A DNA stretch of 47,521 bases from Alphaproteobacteria bacterium (GTDB lineage Bacteria > Pseudomonadota > Alphaproteobacteria > DSM-16000 > Inquilinaceae), in contig JANQIX010000093.1 in the NCBI GenBank assembly GCA_028281925.1, positions 1-47,521 of the forward strand. The letters are read 5' to 3'. The position numbers and the translations under genes were made by a program. The notes below the pieces were generated by a model. The model was not told the DNA's origin. It was given only the letters and a program-made list of their open reading frames with translations, and ran no database searches. Of the stretch, positions 1 through 8,541 are shown piece after piece (the first letter of the stretch is position 1; the number at the start of each line of letters is the position of its first letter).

Positions 1-1
1 T

Positions 2-3000
2 CTGATCCGCGGCTACGACACCGGTATCGATTTCAATGGCACGATCCGCCAGAACGCGGTCGTGCGTGTTGTGAACAACGACCGGATCATCGGCCGCAAC
101 GACGAAGGCATCGAGTTCAGCACGATCCGCGGTGACGCCCGCGTCGTGATCGCCTGGAACGACCTGATCCGCGGTTACGACAGCGGCATCGACTTCGACG
201 GCCGAATTCGCGACAACGCGCTGATCCGGATTGCCGACAACGGCAGGATCATCGGCCGCCACGAGAACGGCATCGAGTTCTCACGGTCGGTCGGCGACTA
301 CTCCGTGGTCCGGATCGTGCGCAACGACCTGATCCGTGGCTATGACAACGGCATCGAGTTCGAGGCTCCGGTTCAGGATGCGGCGAATGTGCGGATTGCC
401 CGCAACGAGCACATCGTCGGTCGCTACGAAGACGGCATCTCCTTCAACGGCGTCTTCGACTACGAGACCTATGTGCGGATCGTTAACAACACCCTGATCG
501 AAGGGTATGAGAACGGCATCCACTTCGCGTCGGTGCCCTGGTACGGGTACGGCCCGCTCAGCAGCTATGGGCTGTATGGGGCCGATCCCAGCATCTGGGG
601 TGCGCAGGTGGCCATCATCGACAACGACGAGATCGTCGGCCACCACCGCAACGGCATCCTGGTCGAAGGCATCCGCGGCGACGGTGCGCCGATGGACTAC
701 GGCGTAGGCTCCCGCTACGGCCTGCCGGCGTCGCTGTTCGGTTACGACCAGGCGCATCTTGAGATCACCGGCAACGGGTCGATCACGGGCTACACCAACG
801 GCGTCAAGATCGCCCGCGTGCTGAACCATGACATCGGCTACGGCCCGTTCGGCTTCGGCGGAAGCTTGAGCGCCTGGGCGGTGGAAGATGCCATCGTGCG
901 GATCGCGCTGAACAACACGATCGAGGGCGAGACGCGCAACGGCATCCTGATCCAGGGCATCCGCAGCACGACCTTCGACCACGGCTTCCCGGGCAACCAG
1001 GTCGCTCTGATCGACGAGCCGGGCTACGAGGAGTGGGAGCCGAGCCAGACGATCGTCGACATCTACGGCAACACCGAGATTCTGGGCGCCAACAACGGCA
1101 TCAAGCTGGCGCGCGGCTTCGACCTCGGCTTCGACGTGTTCCGCGAGTTCGACATCCGCACCCTGGGCGCGGTTGCGGCTCTTGCTGACGCGGATGGCAT
1201 CGACGGCTTCGGCGACTGGCTGTTCTCGATCGACGGGATCTATGTGGACCTCAGCGCCTGGGCGCTGCAGGACGCGACGACGCGGATCGCCCATAACGAC
1301 CTGATCCGCGGCGGCGTGCCGGCTGACAGCGGCGGTGCCGTCACCACCGCAGAGACCGACGACGAAGGCCTGATCAGCGGCAACAACGGCATCCTGGTGC
1401 AGGGTGTGCGCAACACCGGCTACGGGCCGATCTATGACGATCCGTCCCTCGGCACGGCGGAAGAGGCGGTGGACCATCCGTCCTACCGCGGCGCCGGCTC
1501 CAACCTGGAGATCGTCGCCAACGGCACGATCGAGGGCTACAACAACGGCGTGCGGCTTGCCCGCGGCCTGACGGCAGAGGCGTATCTCGACTTCGGCGAG
1601 TACTACCATCTGTCGATCGATGCCTGGGCGATCCAGAATGCCTCGGCGGTGATCGGCTATAACGGCCTGATTTCCGGCCAGAACCGGGACGGCATCCAGG
1701 TGCAGGGTGTGTCGGAAGGCTTCAGCCGCAACGGCAGCGCGTCGGTTTCGTTCATCAACGGTTTCGACAACGGCATCGACCTGCTGATCATCGAGAACGA
1801 GGAGATCAGTGGCTACGACGACGGCATTGACCTGCAGCGCGGCCTGTCGGCAGCCCTGGATGTCTATGTCGAGCCGGGCGTGCTGTCGCTCTCCGATCAG
1901 CTGCGGGCGGACCCGTACACGCCGATCTCGACGCCGCGTTCCGGCAACGGCACGTTCAATCTGACCTCCATGGGTCGGATGACCGTCGACGGTGTCGAGT
2001 ACACGGTGTGGCGTCTGCGCAACGAGACGGACACGGACGAGCCGGCGACGCTTCGGGCGGCCGGTGGCCCCGTGGTGTTCGACGGGATCGTGCCGGCGAA
2101 CAGCGACCTGTTCGTCGCCTCCCCGGTGACGGGCGGCGCGGCGACGCACATCGTCTCGTTCACCGATGCGGAGTTCTCCCGGACCAAGGCGTCCGATACG
2201 CGGGACTTCCAGTACGGCACGTCGACCCCGCCCTCTTTCGACGCCTTCCTCTCGGCAGATGCCTGGGCGATCGACGGTGCGGAGGTGGAGATCTCCGGCA
2301 ACCCGACGATCACAGGCACCGACGGGGACGGCATCTTCGTCGGCGGCGTGCGGGATCAGTTCTACTCGTACGGCGAATACGACAACCTGCTGATCACCGA
2401 GAATGGCCTGATCGAGGGTTACTGGGACGGCATCCGGCTGGGCCGCGGCCTCAGCGCCTCGGCCAGCCTGTCGGCCGACATCTACTACGAGGAAGGCGAC
2501 GATCGTGAGCGCCTGCCGGTGGGTGCCGGCCTGACGCAGATCGATCTGGCGGGCGATGTCGACCCCGGCAGCTTGGGCGGCGAGTGGTTCGATGATGTGG
2601 AGCTGGACGTGCACTCCGCGTCCCTCAATCTCGACATCTGGGCCATCGACTACGCCACGGTGACCATCAGCGAGAATGAGACCATCCAGGGCCTCGCGGG
2701 TGATGGCATCTTCGTCGGCGGCGTCCGGGACGGCATCACGAGCCCTGAGGATCGGGACAACCTGACGATCTTCAGCAACACCGATATCCTCGGCGGCCGA
2801 GACGGCATCCATTTCGGACAAGGCCTCAGCTTCTGGCTCAGCTACGAGAGCGAGGAAGAGCTTGAGCCGCAGGTCTCAGCGGCGAGCCTCTTCTCCGGCG
2901 GCTTCGGCAGCGGGCATGAGGGGCTCTCCTACGGTCTGACGGTTGCCAGCATCTACGACGCCAATGTCGTGATCGACCTGAATGGCACGGCGGAGCAGCT

Positions 3001-4660
3001 GGGCGAGGTCTACGACCCGATCTCGGGCGACACGATCCTTGTCGATCTGGACGAGTTCACGGTGACCGGGAAGGTTTCCGGCGGTGACGACGGCATCGAC
3101 TTCGCCGGCCTGATCGGCGGCGACAGCACGGTGACGGTGAGCCGTAACATGGTCACCGAGAGCGGCGACAACGGCATTGAGGTCGGCCAGGTGGGCGACA
3201 CCTTCATTCCGGTGCCGGTCAGCTTTGAGGTCGACTTCCCATTCTCGTCCTTCGGCGGGGCGCCGCTGAATGGTGGCAACACCATCAACGGTCAGGCGGC
3301 ATCGAGCCTGAGGAACCCGACGAGTGAGACCGTGACGTTCACCGCGGTGACCGAAACGGGCCTGACGATCGAGGTCGAGGTCCCGCCGGAGAGCTGGGTC
3401 TTGGTGCCGACGGCGGAGCTTGAGGGCTTCAGCAACGTCGACTGGTTCGTCGACGGCGAGCGGGTCGGTGGCGGCAGCTACCTGAACAACGTGCCGTATG
3501 TGCCGGGCGAGTTCGATGTGGCGGTGCTGAGCGAGCCGGAAGGTCCGGTGGCGACGTTGAACATCTTCAACAACTTCGTCATGGACAACGGGCTGAGCCT
3601 GGAGGAAATCGACGAGACCTTCGCCGCGGAGACGGCAGCGCTGCAGAGCGGTCTGGGCGACTACCGCTACTACGACGAAGGCACGCTGCACGGCGACGGC
3701 ATCCACTTCGAGGGCGACATCTCCCCGAACGGTCTGGTTCAGGTCTATCAGAACTACCTGACTGAGAATGCGGGCGATGGAGTGGGCGTGGGCAGCGACT
3801 TCTCTTCGGAGGAGCCGACGGAGCCGCCGATCACGTCGCCGAGCTTCCTCTCCTTCTACGGAGATGACGACGGCATCGTCGATATCGGTGAGCCGGTGGT
3901 TGATGAAGAGGGCAACCCGGTCAGCGGTCTGTTCATCAACATCAACTTCATGCCCGGCAACGGCCCGGACGGCCCCATCGACCTGGAGTTCTCCAACGGC
4001 GGGTTCGGCTACAACCAGGGTCCCGACGCAGAGGGTGTCGCCAATCTGGAAGGCAACTGGTGGGGCACGCCGCTGGGCACCGACTTCGCCATCAACTTCA
4101 CGCAGTCGATCAACGGCGTGGCGCCGGAGAACCTGCCGGAGCTGATCGTCCTGGATACCGGCGACGATGACGCGAACATCACGCCGCCCTTCGGCAACAC
4201 GCCGTTCGAGTTCTTCGCCTTCCAGCCGGCGCTGGTCGGTCCGCCGGTGACGCTGGCCGATCTGGACGCGCTCCTCGGCTTCCCGGTGGATCTGTTCACG
4301 ATCCTGATCGATCCGCGGGGACCGCTGAGCGATCTGAGCCGGCCAGGCGGAGCGCAGTTCTTCACCAACGAACTGGGCGAGCCGTTCCAGGTGACGACGT
4401 TCTCCGACAGCTTCTCCATCGGCGAGTTGGCGGGCCCCGGCGGTCTGCAGCCCGCAGCCGGCGGCGGCACCGGTGAGGAGGAGGAAGAAGAGGCCGAGGG
4501 CGAAGGCGAGAGCCAGGAGGAAGGCGGCCAGCAGGGCCCGGTCAACCTCGGCGACCTGCAGCCGGCGGCCGGCCCCGGCAGCCAGCAGGCGCTGAACGAA
4601 GACACCTGCGTGGCGACCTTCTTCGGCGACTTCTGGAACGCAGCGGCCGCCTGTCAGTAA
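2..4660 (+). CDS. Giant right-handed beta-helix repeat protein (5' end outside window)
   Basis: The reading frame is open from base 2, so the true start and any signal peptide lie upstream; about 1550 residues are visible. The N-terminal part is a ladder of roughly 27-residue repeats of the type N-x-x-I-x-G-Y/R-x-x-G-I-x-F, the pattern of a parallel beta-helix. From about residue 190 the repeats sit in longer modules marked by SAWA-like segments, GI.VQGVR/GGVR and RGLSA motifs. A non-repetitive region follows, then a very acidic Glu-rich stretch flanked by two LQPAAG copies, and a C-terminus ending CVATFFGDFW...ACQ. No autotransporter beta-barrel is visible at the C-terminus, so type Va secretion is unlikely; two-partner or type I secretion are alternatives I cannot separate. 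A surface or extracellular adhesin-like role is inferred only from fold and length. Confidence 0.85.
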   Translation: MIRGYDTGIDFNGTIRQNAVVRVVNNDRIIGRNDEGIEFSTIRGDARVVIAWNDLIRGYDSGIDFDGRIRDNALIRIADNGRIIGRHENGIEFSRSVGDYSVVRIVRNDLIRGYDNGIEFEAPVQDAANVRIARNEHIVGRYEDGISFNGVFDYETYVRIVNNTLIEGYENGIHFASVPWYGYGPLSSYGLYGADPSIWGAQVAIIDNDEIVGHHRNGILVEGIRGDGAPMDYGVGSRYGLPASLFGYDQAHLEITGNGSITGYTNGVKIARVLNHDIGYGPFGFGGSLSAWAVEDAIVRIALNNTIEGETRNGILIQGIRSTTFDHGFPGNQVALIDEPGYEEWEPSQTIVDIYGNTEILGANNGIKLARGFDLGFDVFREFDIRTLGAVAALADADGIDGFGDWLFSIDGIYVDLSAWALQDATTRIAHNDLIRGGVPADSGGAVTTAETDDEGLISGNNGILVQGVRNTGYGPIYDDPSLGTAEEAVDHPSYRGAGSNLEIVANGTIEGYNNGVRLARGLTAEAYLDFGEYYHLSIDAWAIQNASAVIGYNGLISGQNRDGIQVQGVSEGFSRNGSASVSFINGFDNGIDLLIIENEEISGYDDGIDLQRGLSAALDVYVEPGVLSLSDQLRADPYTPISTPRSGNGTFNLTSMGRMTVDGVEYTVWRLRNETDTDEPATLRAAGGPVVFDGIVPANSDLFVASPVTGGAATHIVSFTDAEFSRTKASDTRDFQYGTSTPPSFDAFLSADAWAIDGAEVEISGNPTITGTDGDGIFVGGVRDQFYSYGEYDNLLITENGLIEGYWDGIRLGRGLSASASLSADIYYEEGDDRERLPVGAGLTQIDLAGDVDPGSLGGEWFDDVELDVHSASLNLDIWAIDYATVTISENETIQGLAGDGIFVGGVRDGITSPEDRDNLTIFSNTDILGGRDGIHFGQGLSFWLSYESEEELEPQVSAASLFSGGFGSGHEGLSYGLTVASIYDANVVIDLNGTAEQLGEVYDPISGDTILVDLDEFTVTGKVSGGDDGIDFAGLIGGDSTVTVSRNMVTESGDNGIEVGQVGDTFIPVPVSFEVDFPFSSFGGAPLNGGNTINGQAASSLRNPTSETVTFTAVTETGLTIEVEVPPESWVLVPTAELEGFSNVDWFVDGERVGGGSYLNNVPYVPGEFDVAVLSEPEGPVATLNIFNNFVMDNGLSLEEIDETFAAETAALQSGLGDYRYYDEGTLHGDGIHFEGDISPNGLVQVYQNYLTENAGDGVGVGSDFSSEEPTEPPITSPSFLSFYGDDDGIVDIGEPVVDEEGNPVSGLFININFMPGNGPDGPIDLEFSNGGFGYNQGPDAEGVANLEGNWWGTPLGTDFAINFTQSINGVAPENLPELIVLDTGDDDANITPPFGNTPFEFFAFQPALVGPPVTLADLDALLGFPVDLFTILIDPRGPLSDLSRPGGAQFFTNELGEPFQVTTFSDSFSIGELAGPGGLQPAAGGGTGEEEEEEAEGEGESQEEGGQQGPVNLGDLQPAAGPGSQQALNEDTCVATFFGDFWNAAAACQ

Positions 4661-4670
4661 GGCAGCGGCG

Positions 4671-4695
4671 GACGGGCCCCGGACCGGGGCTCGTC
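4671..4695 (+). terminator. Hairpin directly after the beta-helix gene
   Basis: An 11-bp stem with one G-T pair and a 3-base loop starts 10 bases after the stop codon and is followed by CCTTCC. It lacks a clean T tract, so its strength as an intrinsic terminator is uncertain. Confidence 0.5.
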
Positions 4696-4714
4696 CCTTC
4701 CTGGTCACGATACG

Positions 4715-4741
4715 ACGGGGCCGCCCATTTGGCGGCCCCGT
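4715..4741 (+). terminator. Second hairpin between convergent genes
   Basis: A perfect 11-bp GC-rich stem (ACGGGGCCGCC paired with GGCGGCCCCGT) with a 5-base loop lies between the beta-helix gene and the convergent glycosylase gene. Only TTCG follows on the plus strand. It could serve both directions. Confidence 0.6.
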
Positions 4742-4779
4742 TCGCTTTGGCCAGCGGCTTAGGGTAGCAACCGGCTCTA

Positions 4780-5499
4780 TCAGGCAGGCGGGGCGCCTGG
4801 ATCGTCGCCCACGCTGCAAGCCAGGATCCTGCTGATATGGGCCAGCGGCCGGCCACTCTCTTCCCGCCAGCGGTTGAAGGCCGCCTGTACCGCCTGAAGG
4901 TCGCGCTTTGACGACGGCGCCTTGGCAACCACGCCTTCGCGCACCAGGGCCACCGCCACATCGCCGCCCAGCAGGAACGCGTCCTTGCCCATGAAGCGCA
5001 GCACATAGGCGGCCGTGGCGCCACCCAAGCGGCTGCCGCGCGATCGCATCAGCTCCAAGAGGCCGACATAGTCGCTGTCCGGCCAGTCGGCGAAGCAGGC
5101 CGACGCGGAGCCGTGCTCGCCGGCCAGTTCCAGCACGAAGGCGGCGTTCTCACGCACCGACAGGATCTTCTTGGCGTGGCGGACGATGCGCGCGTCCTTC
5201 AACAGGCGATCGACATCCTCATCGGACATCATCGCACAGCGCTGCGGCGTAAAGCCGTCGAACGCTGCCTCGAAGCCCGGCCATTTCTTCTCGATCACAG
5301 ACCAGTTGAAGCCGGACTGGAACACGCATTTGGTCATCTGTGAGAGCCAGCGGTCGTCCCCGACTGTGAGCAGCTCTTCCGTCGACCGGACGCTCGGCAG
5401 CAGCGCCTGAAGCGCCTCTTGCCCACCCTTGCGGCGGAGCGCGACCGCCAGGATCTCGTCGAAGGGTCGAAATCGAGTGATTGTCGCTGTATCGGTCAT
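4780..5499 (-). CDS. DNA-3-methyladenine glycosylase I (Tag)-like protein
   Basis: The 239-residue protein resembles the Tag family of base-excision repair glycosylases, which remove 3-methyladenine from DNA. Matching features are an aromatic segment FQSGFNWSVIEKKWPGFEAAF and a following helical region with DEDVDRLLKDARIVRHAKKI, equivalent to the 'ED..RL..D..IIRHR.KI' segment of Tag. The N-terminal Cys-Gly-Trp and C-terminal His/Cys zinc ligands of E. coli Tag are not seen, so this is a zinc-less relative and the substrate is uncertain. I chose the ATG at 5499 because a GGGGCT element lies just upstream; an upstream in-frame ATG at 5550 would add 17 unconvincing residues. Confidence 0.7.
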   Translation of the reverse strand: MTDTATITRFRPFDEILAVALRRKGGQEALQALLPSVRSTEELLTVGDDRWLSQMTKCVFQSGFNWSVIEKKWPGFEAAFDGFTPQRCAMMSDEDVDRLLKDARIVRHAKKILSVRENAAFVLELAGEHGSASACFADWPDSDYVGLLELMRSRGSRLGGATAAYVLRFMGKDAFLLGGDVAVALVREGVVAKAPSSKRDLQAVQAAFNRWREESGRPLAHISRILACSVGDDPGAPPA

Positions 5500-5698
5500 G
5501 GTGCAGCCCCAATGGCTCGGCCGAATGGTACGAGAGTCGCCATGGAGCATGCCTGACGGGGGGCGGCGCTGTCACATCACCCCTGCGAGATGCCTTTCGT
5601 TCGATGTGTCTTCTGTGCCGTCGCCGCGCGCGGGCGTTGCGGTCCGGCGGGTTGCAAATGGGCGGGAACCGGCATAGCGTGCCGGCCATCCGGATAAT

Positions 5699-5775
5699 CG
5701 GGGCGTAGCTCAGCCTGGTAGAGCACCTGCTTTGGGAGCAGGAAGTCGCTGGTTCGAATCCGGCCGCCCCGACCA
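5699..5775 (+). tRNA. tRNA-Pro (anticodon TGG)
   Basis: A full 77-base cloverleaf is visible. The acceptor stem CGGGGCG pairs perfectly with CGCCCCG, the D arm is GCTCAGCCTGGTAGAGC, the anticodon stem CCTGC/GCAGG encloses TTTGGGA with TGG at positions 34-36, and the T loop is TTCGAAT. The 3' CCA is encoded. This isoacceptor reads CCA and probably other CCN codons. Confidence 0.95.
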
Positions 5776-5799
5776 ACCGGCCGACTGCAGGCGACGGCC

Positions 5800-5994
5800 T
5801 TAAAAGCGTTCCTGGGCGTCGCGGACCGTTTGCCAGAATTGGGCGGCGGTCAATCCGTCGCTGCGCAGCACCGCGCGCGTCAATGCATCGTCCATCAGTT
5901 CTGCCAGCGTCAGTGCCGGCACTGCCAGAGCGGGTTCCGGCGGCGGCATCTTGGAATTGGAGCGGCGCGCTACCCGTGGAAATCTATTCAGCAT
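5800..5994 (-). CDS. Small conserved-looking protein of unknown function (64 aa)
   Basis: I do not recognise this protein. It begins MLNRFPRVARRSNSK, has a Pro/Ala-rich linker and ends in a predicted helical segment LTLAELMDDALTRAVLRSDGLTAAQFWQTVRD. The ATG at 5994 is preceded by GAGGTG at good ribosome-binding distance, which is the main support for a real gene and for this start; the frame continues upstream to 6249 but those residues look non-coding. It ends only 25 bases from tRNA-Pro on the opposite strand. No membrane segment or signal peptide is visible. Confidence 0.5.
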   Translation of the reverse strand: MLNRFPRVARRSNSKMPPPEPALAVPALTLAELMDDALTRAVLRSDGLTAAQFWQTVRDAQERF

Positions 5995-6256
5995 GGGTAC
6001 ACCTCGCGTTCCAGTTGGCTGCTGGATGCCTCGGTTACAAACCAAAACAGGCGAGACGGCGACTCGTTCCCTCGGTATCGAAGATTTTGATGGCGAAGTG
6101 TCATGCCGACCGGGGGTGGCCCATGGCGAGACGGGGTGACCGGCCGTTGATCCGGCTTGAGAAGAGGTCCCGGAATGCGTAAACCACAAGGGCGGCGAAG
6201 GGGATCTCGTCCCGACAGGGACATATGCCCTGCAGACTTCTGGATGCATCGCAACA

Positions 6257-6547
6257 ATGGAAGCACGGATCTACCGCCCGACGAAGACGGCCATGCAGTC
6301 GGGGCGGAGCAACACTCAACACTGGGTCTTGGAGTACGTGCCTCAGACCGCGCGGCGGCCCGAGCCGCTGATGGGCTGGGTAAGCTCGGGCGACACGTTG
6401 AACCAGGTGCGCCTCCGGTTCGACAGCAGCGACGAGGCCGTGGCCTTTGCCAAGCGCCGCGGCCTGTCCTATGTGCTGGAGCCGGAGCACGAGCGCAAAG
6501 TACGCCCCCGCAACTATGCGGACAATTTCAAGCCAAAGCCGAGATAG
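6257..6547 (+). CDS. Complex I accessory subunit, NDUFS4 / ETC complex I conserved-region family
   Basis: The 96-residue protein has the family signature throughout: ARIYRPTKTAMQSG at the N-terminus, WVLEY, PLMGW.SSGDT, VRLRFDSSDEAVAFAKRRGL, and the C-terminal RPRNYADNF. Members of this family are the bacterial counterparts of the mitochondrial 18-kDa (AQDQ) subunit of NADH:ubiquinone oxidoreductase and occur in alphaproteobacteria. It probably sits peripherally on the matrix-like (cytoplasmic) arm and helps assembly. The length matches the bacterial form, which lacks a targeting peptide. No nuo genes are nearby. The gene stands alone between two tRNA genes, with a weak ribosome-binding site. 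Confidence 0.9.
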   Translation: MEARIYRPTKTAMQSGRSNTQHWVLEYVPQTARRPEPLMGWVSSGDTLNQVRLRFDSSDEAVAFAKRRGLSYVLEPEHERKVRPRNYADNFKPKPR

Positions 6548-6588
6548 CCGTTCGTCGGACGGCGGTTCTGCCGGGCGGCGGCTGGAAC

Positions 6589-6665
6589 GGCCCCGTAGCT
6601 CAGATGGATAGAGCAGTAGCCTTCTAAGCTTCTGGTCGCAGGTTCGAGTCCTGCCGGGGTCGCCA
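6589..6665 (+). tRNA. tRNA-Arg (anticodon TCT)
   Basis: The acceptor stem GGCCCCG pairs with CGGGGTC, with one G-T pair. The D arm is GCTCAGATGGATAGAGC, the anticodon loop CTTCTAA carries TCT, the T arm GCAGG-TTCGAGT-CCTGC is perfect, and CCA is encoded. The anticodon stem GTAGC/GCTTC contains one T-T mismatch at the second pair. It decodes AGA and AGG, rare codons in such a GC-rich genome. Confidence 0.93.
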
Positions 6666-6709
6666 TCTTTCGCGTTGTCCAGCCCAGCAACACGCGAGCG
6701 TGCCGCCGA

Positions 6710-8440
6710 TCAGCGGCCGTGGCGGCGCCAGCGGGCGATGGTGCGGGCCAAGAGGTCGCCCACAGCCTCCTGCCCACCCCACGCGGCGGAGAAGCTCGCG
6801 CTGGCGCTCAGCGGTCGTTGGGCTTCCGGCAGGTCGGCGAAACGGATCCGCATCGGGAAACTGGCACCTTCGCCGACCACCAAGGCTTCCTGTGTCCTGA
6901 GCGCAGGCAGGGAATTCAACAGCCCGGCAGCACTCTCCGGAATGGCGCCGCGCACGAATTCCTGATCCTTCTCGTTGCTCATACGCATGGCGAACAGCGT
7001 GTTGCACTGGGACACGATGTTCTCAGCCAATTCGGCCGGGCGCTGTGAGACAAGGCCCAGCGATACGCCGTATTTGCGGCCCTCTTTCGCGATCCGCGAA
7101 ATGGCGATGCGCGTGGGCTCGAACCCCATGGTCGTGTCGCGGGGGATGTAGCGGTGGGCCTCCTCGCACACCAGCAACATCGGGGCCGCGCGCTCGCGGT
7201 CGCTCCAGAGCGCGAAGTCGAAGACGATCCGGCACAGCAGCGAAACCAGCACATCGACGATCTCTGATGGCACGCCGGCCAGACTGAAAACCGTGATCGG
7301 CCGCCCATTGGTCGGCAGGCGCAACAGCTCCGACAGGACCTCCGCCATGGTGTCGCGCGCCGACAGCCCGCCGAACATGAAGGCGTAGCGTTCATCCCGC
7401 CTCAGGCTCTCAACGGTGGACAAGAGCCGGAGATATGGGATGGCGCTCTCCGGCCGGTCGAGCTTGCCCATAGCATCTTTGACGAACTGGATCAGGGTCG
7501 ACAAGCGGTAGGGGATCGGTGTGTCCACCGTCACCGTCTCGTCCGCTGCGTCGCCCAGATACTCCCGCTTCGCCGCCAGCACCGCTTCTTTCAGGATTGC
7601 CGCTTCGCTGTCATGCGAGGCATCGTTGCTGCACAACACCGCCACCGTTTCTTCGTAGTTCAGCAGCCAGTAGGGGAGGTGCACGGACTCCGGCGCCAGG
7701 ACATGGGCCATGTCGCCGAAGGCCTGCGCATATTCCGCATGCGGATCGATCAGCAGCACATGGCCGTGGCCGTATTCTTCGAGGATCGACCGCAGCATCA
7801 GCGCAACGGCACAGGATTTCCCGCAGCCGGTCGTGCCCAGAACCGCGAAATGCTTGGCCAGCAGGTGGTCGGTCGCCAGATAGGCCGGCAACGTCCGGTC
7901 CTGATGCAGGGTGCCGATCGCAACGTTCGCCGCCAAGGGCCGAGCATAGATCTGGGCGAGGTCCTGCGATGTCGTGGCGCGGATGGGTTCGCCGAGCCCC
8001 GGATAGACAGAGACACCGCGTTCGAACCGTAGTGTGCCGTCGTCCACGTCGAACATGGCCTCGCCGAACAGGTCAATATCGACCATGCAGGCATCGGTCG
8101 GTATGGGCGGCGATGACGGCCGCGGAATGCGCAGCGAGCTGATAAGGCCGAAAGCGAGAGATCGATCGGTGGATATCTTGACCAGCGAGCCGATCTGGGC
8201 GTCGTGGCCATAGTCACCGTCTTCGGCGGGGCGACCGAAATTCGCCAGTGTCCCCGTCAGCTTCGCGCCGGACACGGCGACCACATGGCCGATGATCAGG
8301 TCTGAATCCCGCATATCCGGTGCCAAGGCGCCACGCTTGAGGCCTGGGGTAAGGCGTTGAGACTCCTTTCTATCGGACGCCGGCCGTTCTGCCAACCGCG
8401 CCCCTGACATCCGGTCACGTCGGTGGACCGTAAATGACAT
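6710..8440 (-). CDS. HerA-family (DUF87) ATP-binding protein
   Basis: This 576-residue protein belongs to the HerA/FtsK-like hexameric translocase group. An N-terminal HAS-barrel-like region (about residues 44-150) precedes a P-loop ATPase with Walker A GTTGCGKS near residue 202 and Walker B MLLVCEEAH near 421, followed by the family's ISRIAKEGRKYG and SQRPAELAENIVSQCNT segments. HerA proteins pump DNA and often work with the nuclease NurA in end resection; no NurA gene is visible here. The ATG at 8440 has AGG upstream, but the first 42 residues are low-complexity, and Met43 (8314) is a plausible alternative start. It is divergent from the efflux operon. Confidence 0.85.
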   Translation of the reverse strand: MSFTVHRRDRMSGARLAERPASDRKESQRLTPGLKRGALAPDMRDSDLIIGHVVAVSGAKLTGTLANFGRPAEDGDYGHDAQIGSLVKISTDRSLAFGLISSLRIPRPSSPPIPTDACMVDIDLFGEAMFDVDDGTLRFERGVSVYPGLGEPIRATTSQDLAQIYARPLAANVAIGTLHQDRTLPAYLATDHLLAKHFAVLGTTGCGKSCAVALMLRSILEEYGHGHVLLIDPHAEYAQAFGDMAHVLAPESVHLPYWLLNYEETVAVLCSNDASHDSEAAILKEAVLAAKREYLGDAADETVTVDTPIPYRLSTLIQFVKDAMGKLDRPESAIPYLRLLSTVESLRRDERYAFMFGGLSARDTMAEVLSELLRLPTNGRPITVFSLAGVPSEIVDVLVSLLCRIVFDFALWSDRERAAPMLLVCEEAHRYIPRDTTMGFEPTRIAISRIAKEGRKYGVSLGLVSQRPAELAENIVSQCNTLFAMRMSNEKDQEFVRGAIPESAAGLLNSLPALRTQEALVVGEGASFPMRIRFADLPEAQRPLSASASFSAAWGGQEAVGDLLARTIARWRRHGR

Positions 8441-8465
8441 GAAGCCTGTTTGTGATGAGTGAAGA

Positions 8466-8494
8466 TTGACGAATTACGAAATTCGTCATATATC
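8466..8494 (+). promoter_or_regulatory. Promoter of the RND efflux operon with embedded palindrome
   Basis: A good sigma-70-type promoter is visible: TTGACG at 8466-8471, a 17-base spacer, then TATATC at 8489-8494. A perfect inverted repeat, TGACGAATT-ACGA-AATTCGTCA (8467-8488), fills the space from inside the -35 box up to the -10 box. A repressor bound there would block RNA polymerase. TetR-type repressors commonly control RND operons this way, but no regulator gene lies next to it in this window. Confidence 0.65.
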
Positions 8495-8541
8495 ATCCCT
8501 CAACACTGCATCAGCGCCGGACGGAAGGGGCGGTGGGGTCC

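Noticed and set aside
281..2821. 846-residue open frame on the minus strand
   Set aside because: It is antisense to the beta-helix gene; the long frame arises from strong codon bias and repeats. The translation is Arg/Asp/Val-rich without family features.
1..4660. DNA repeats in the beta-helix gene as a CRISPR or satellite array
   Set aside because: The repeats keep the reading frame, vary at third codon positions and have no spacers, so they are protein-coding repeats.
2876..4819. 647-residue open frame on the minus strand
   Set aside because: Same cause as above; it also runs into the terminator region and has no ribosome-binding site.
5219..5776. Minus-strand frame starting MVGAAGFEPATSCSQS
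   Set aside because: This is the well-known artefact of translating the antisense strand of a tRNA gene (here tRNA-Pro).
6157..6627. Plus-strand 156-residue frame ending in VAQMDRAVAF
   Set aside because: It overlaps the complex I subunit gene in another frame and ends inside tRNA-Arg; the translation lacks protein-like composition.
6514..6777. Minus-strand frame with PAGLEPATRSLEGY
   Set aside because: Another antisense-tRNA artefact, from tRNA-Arg.
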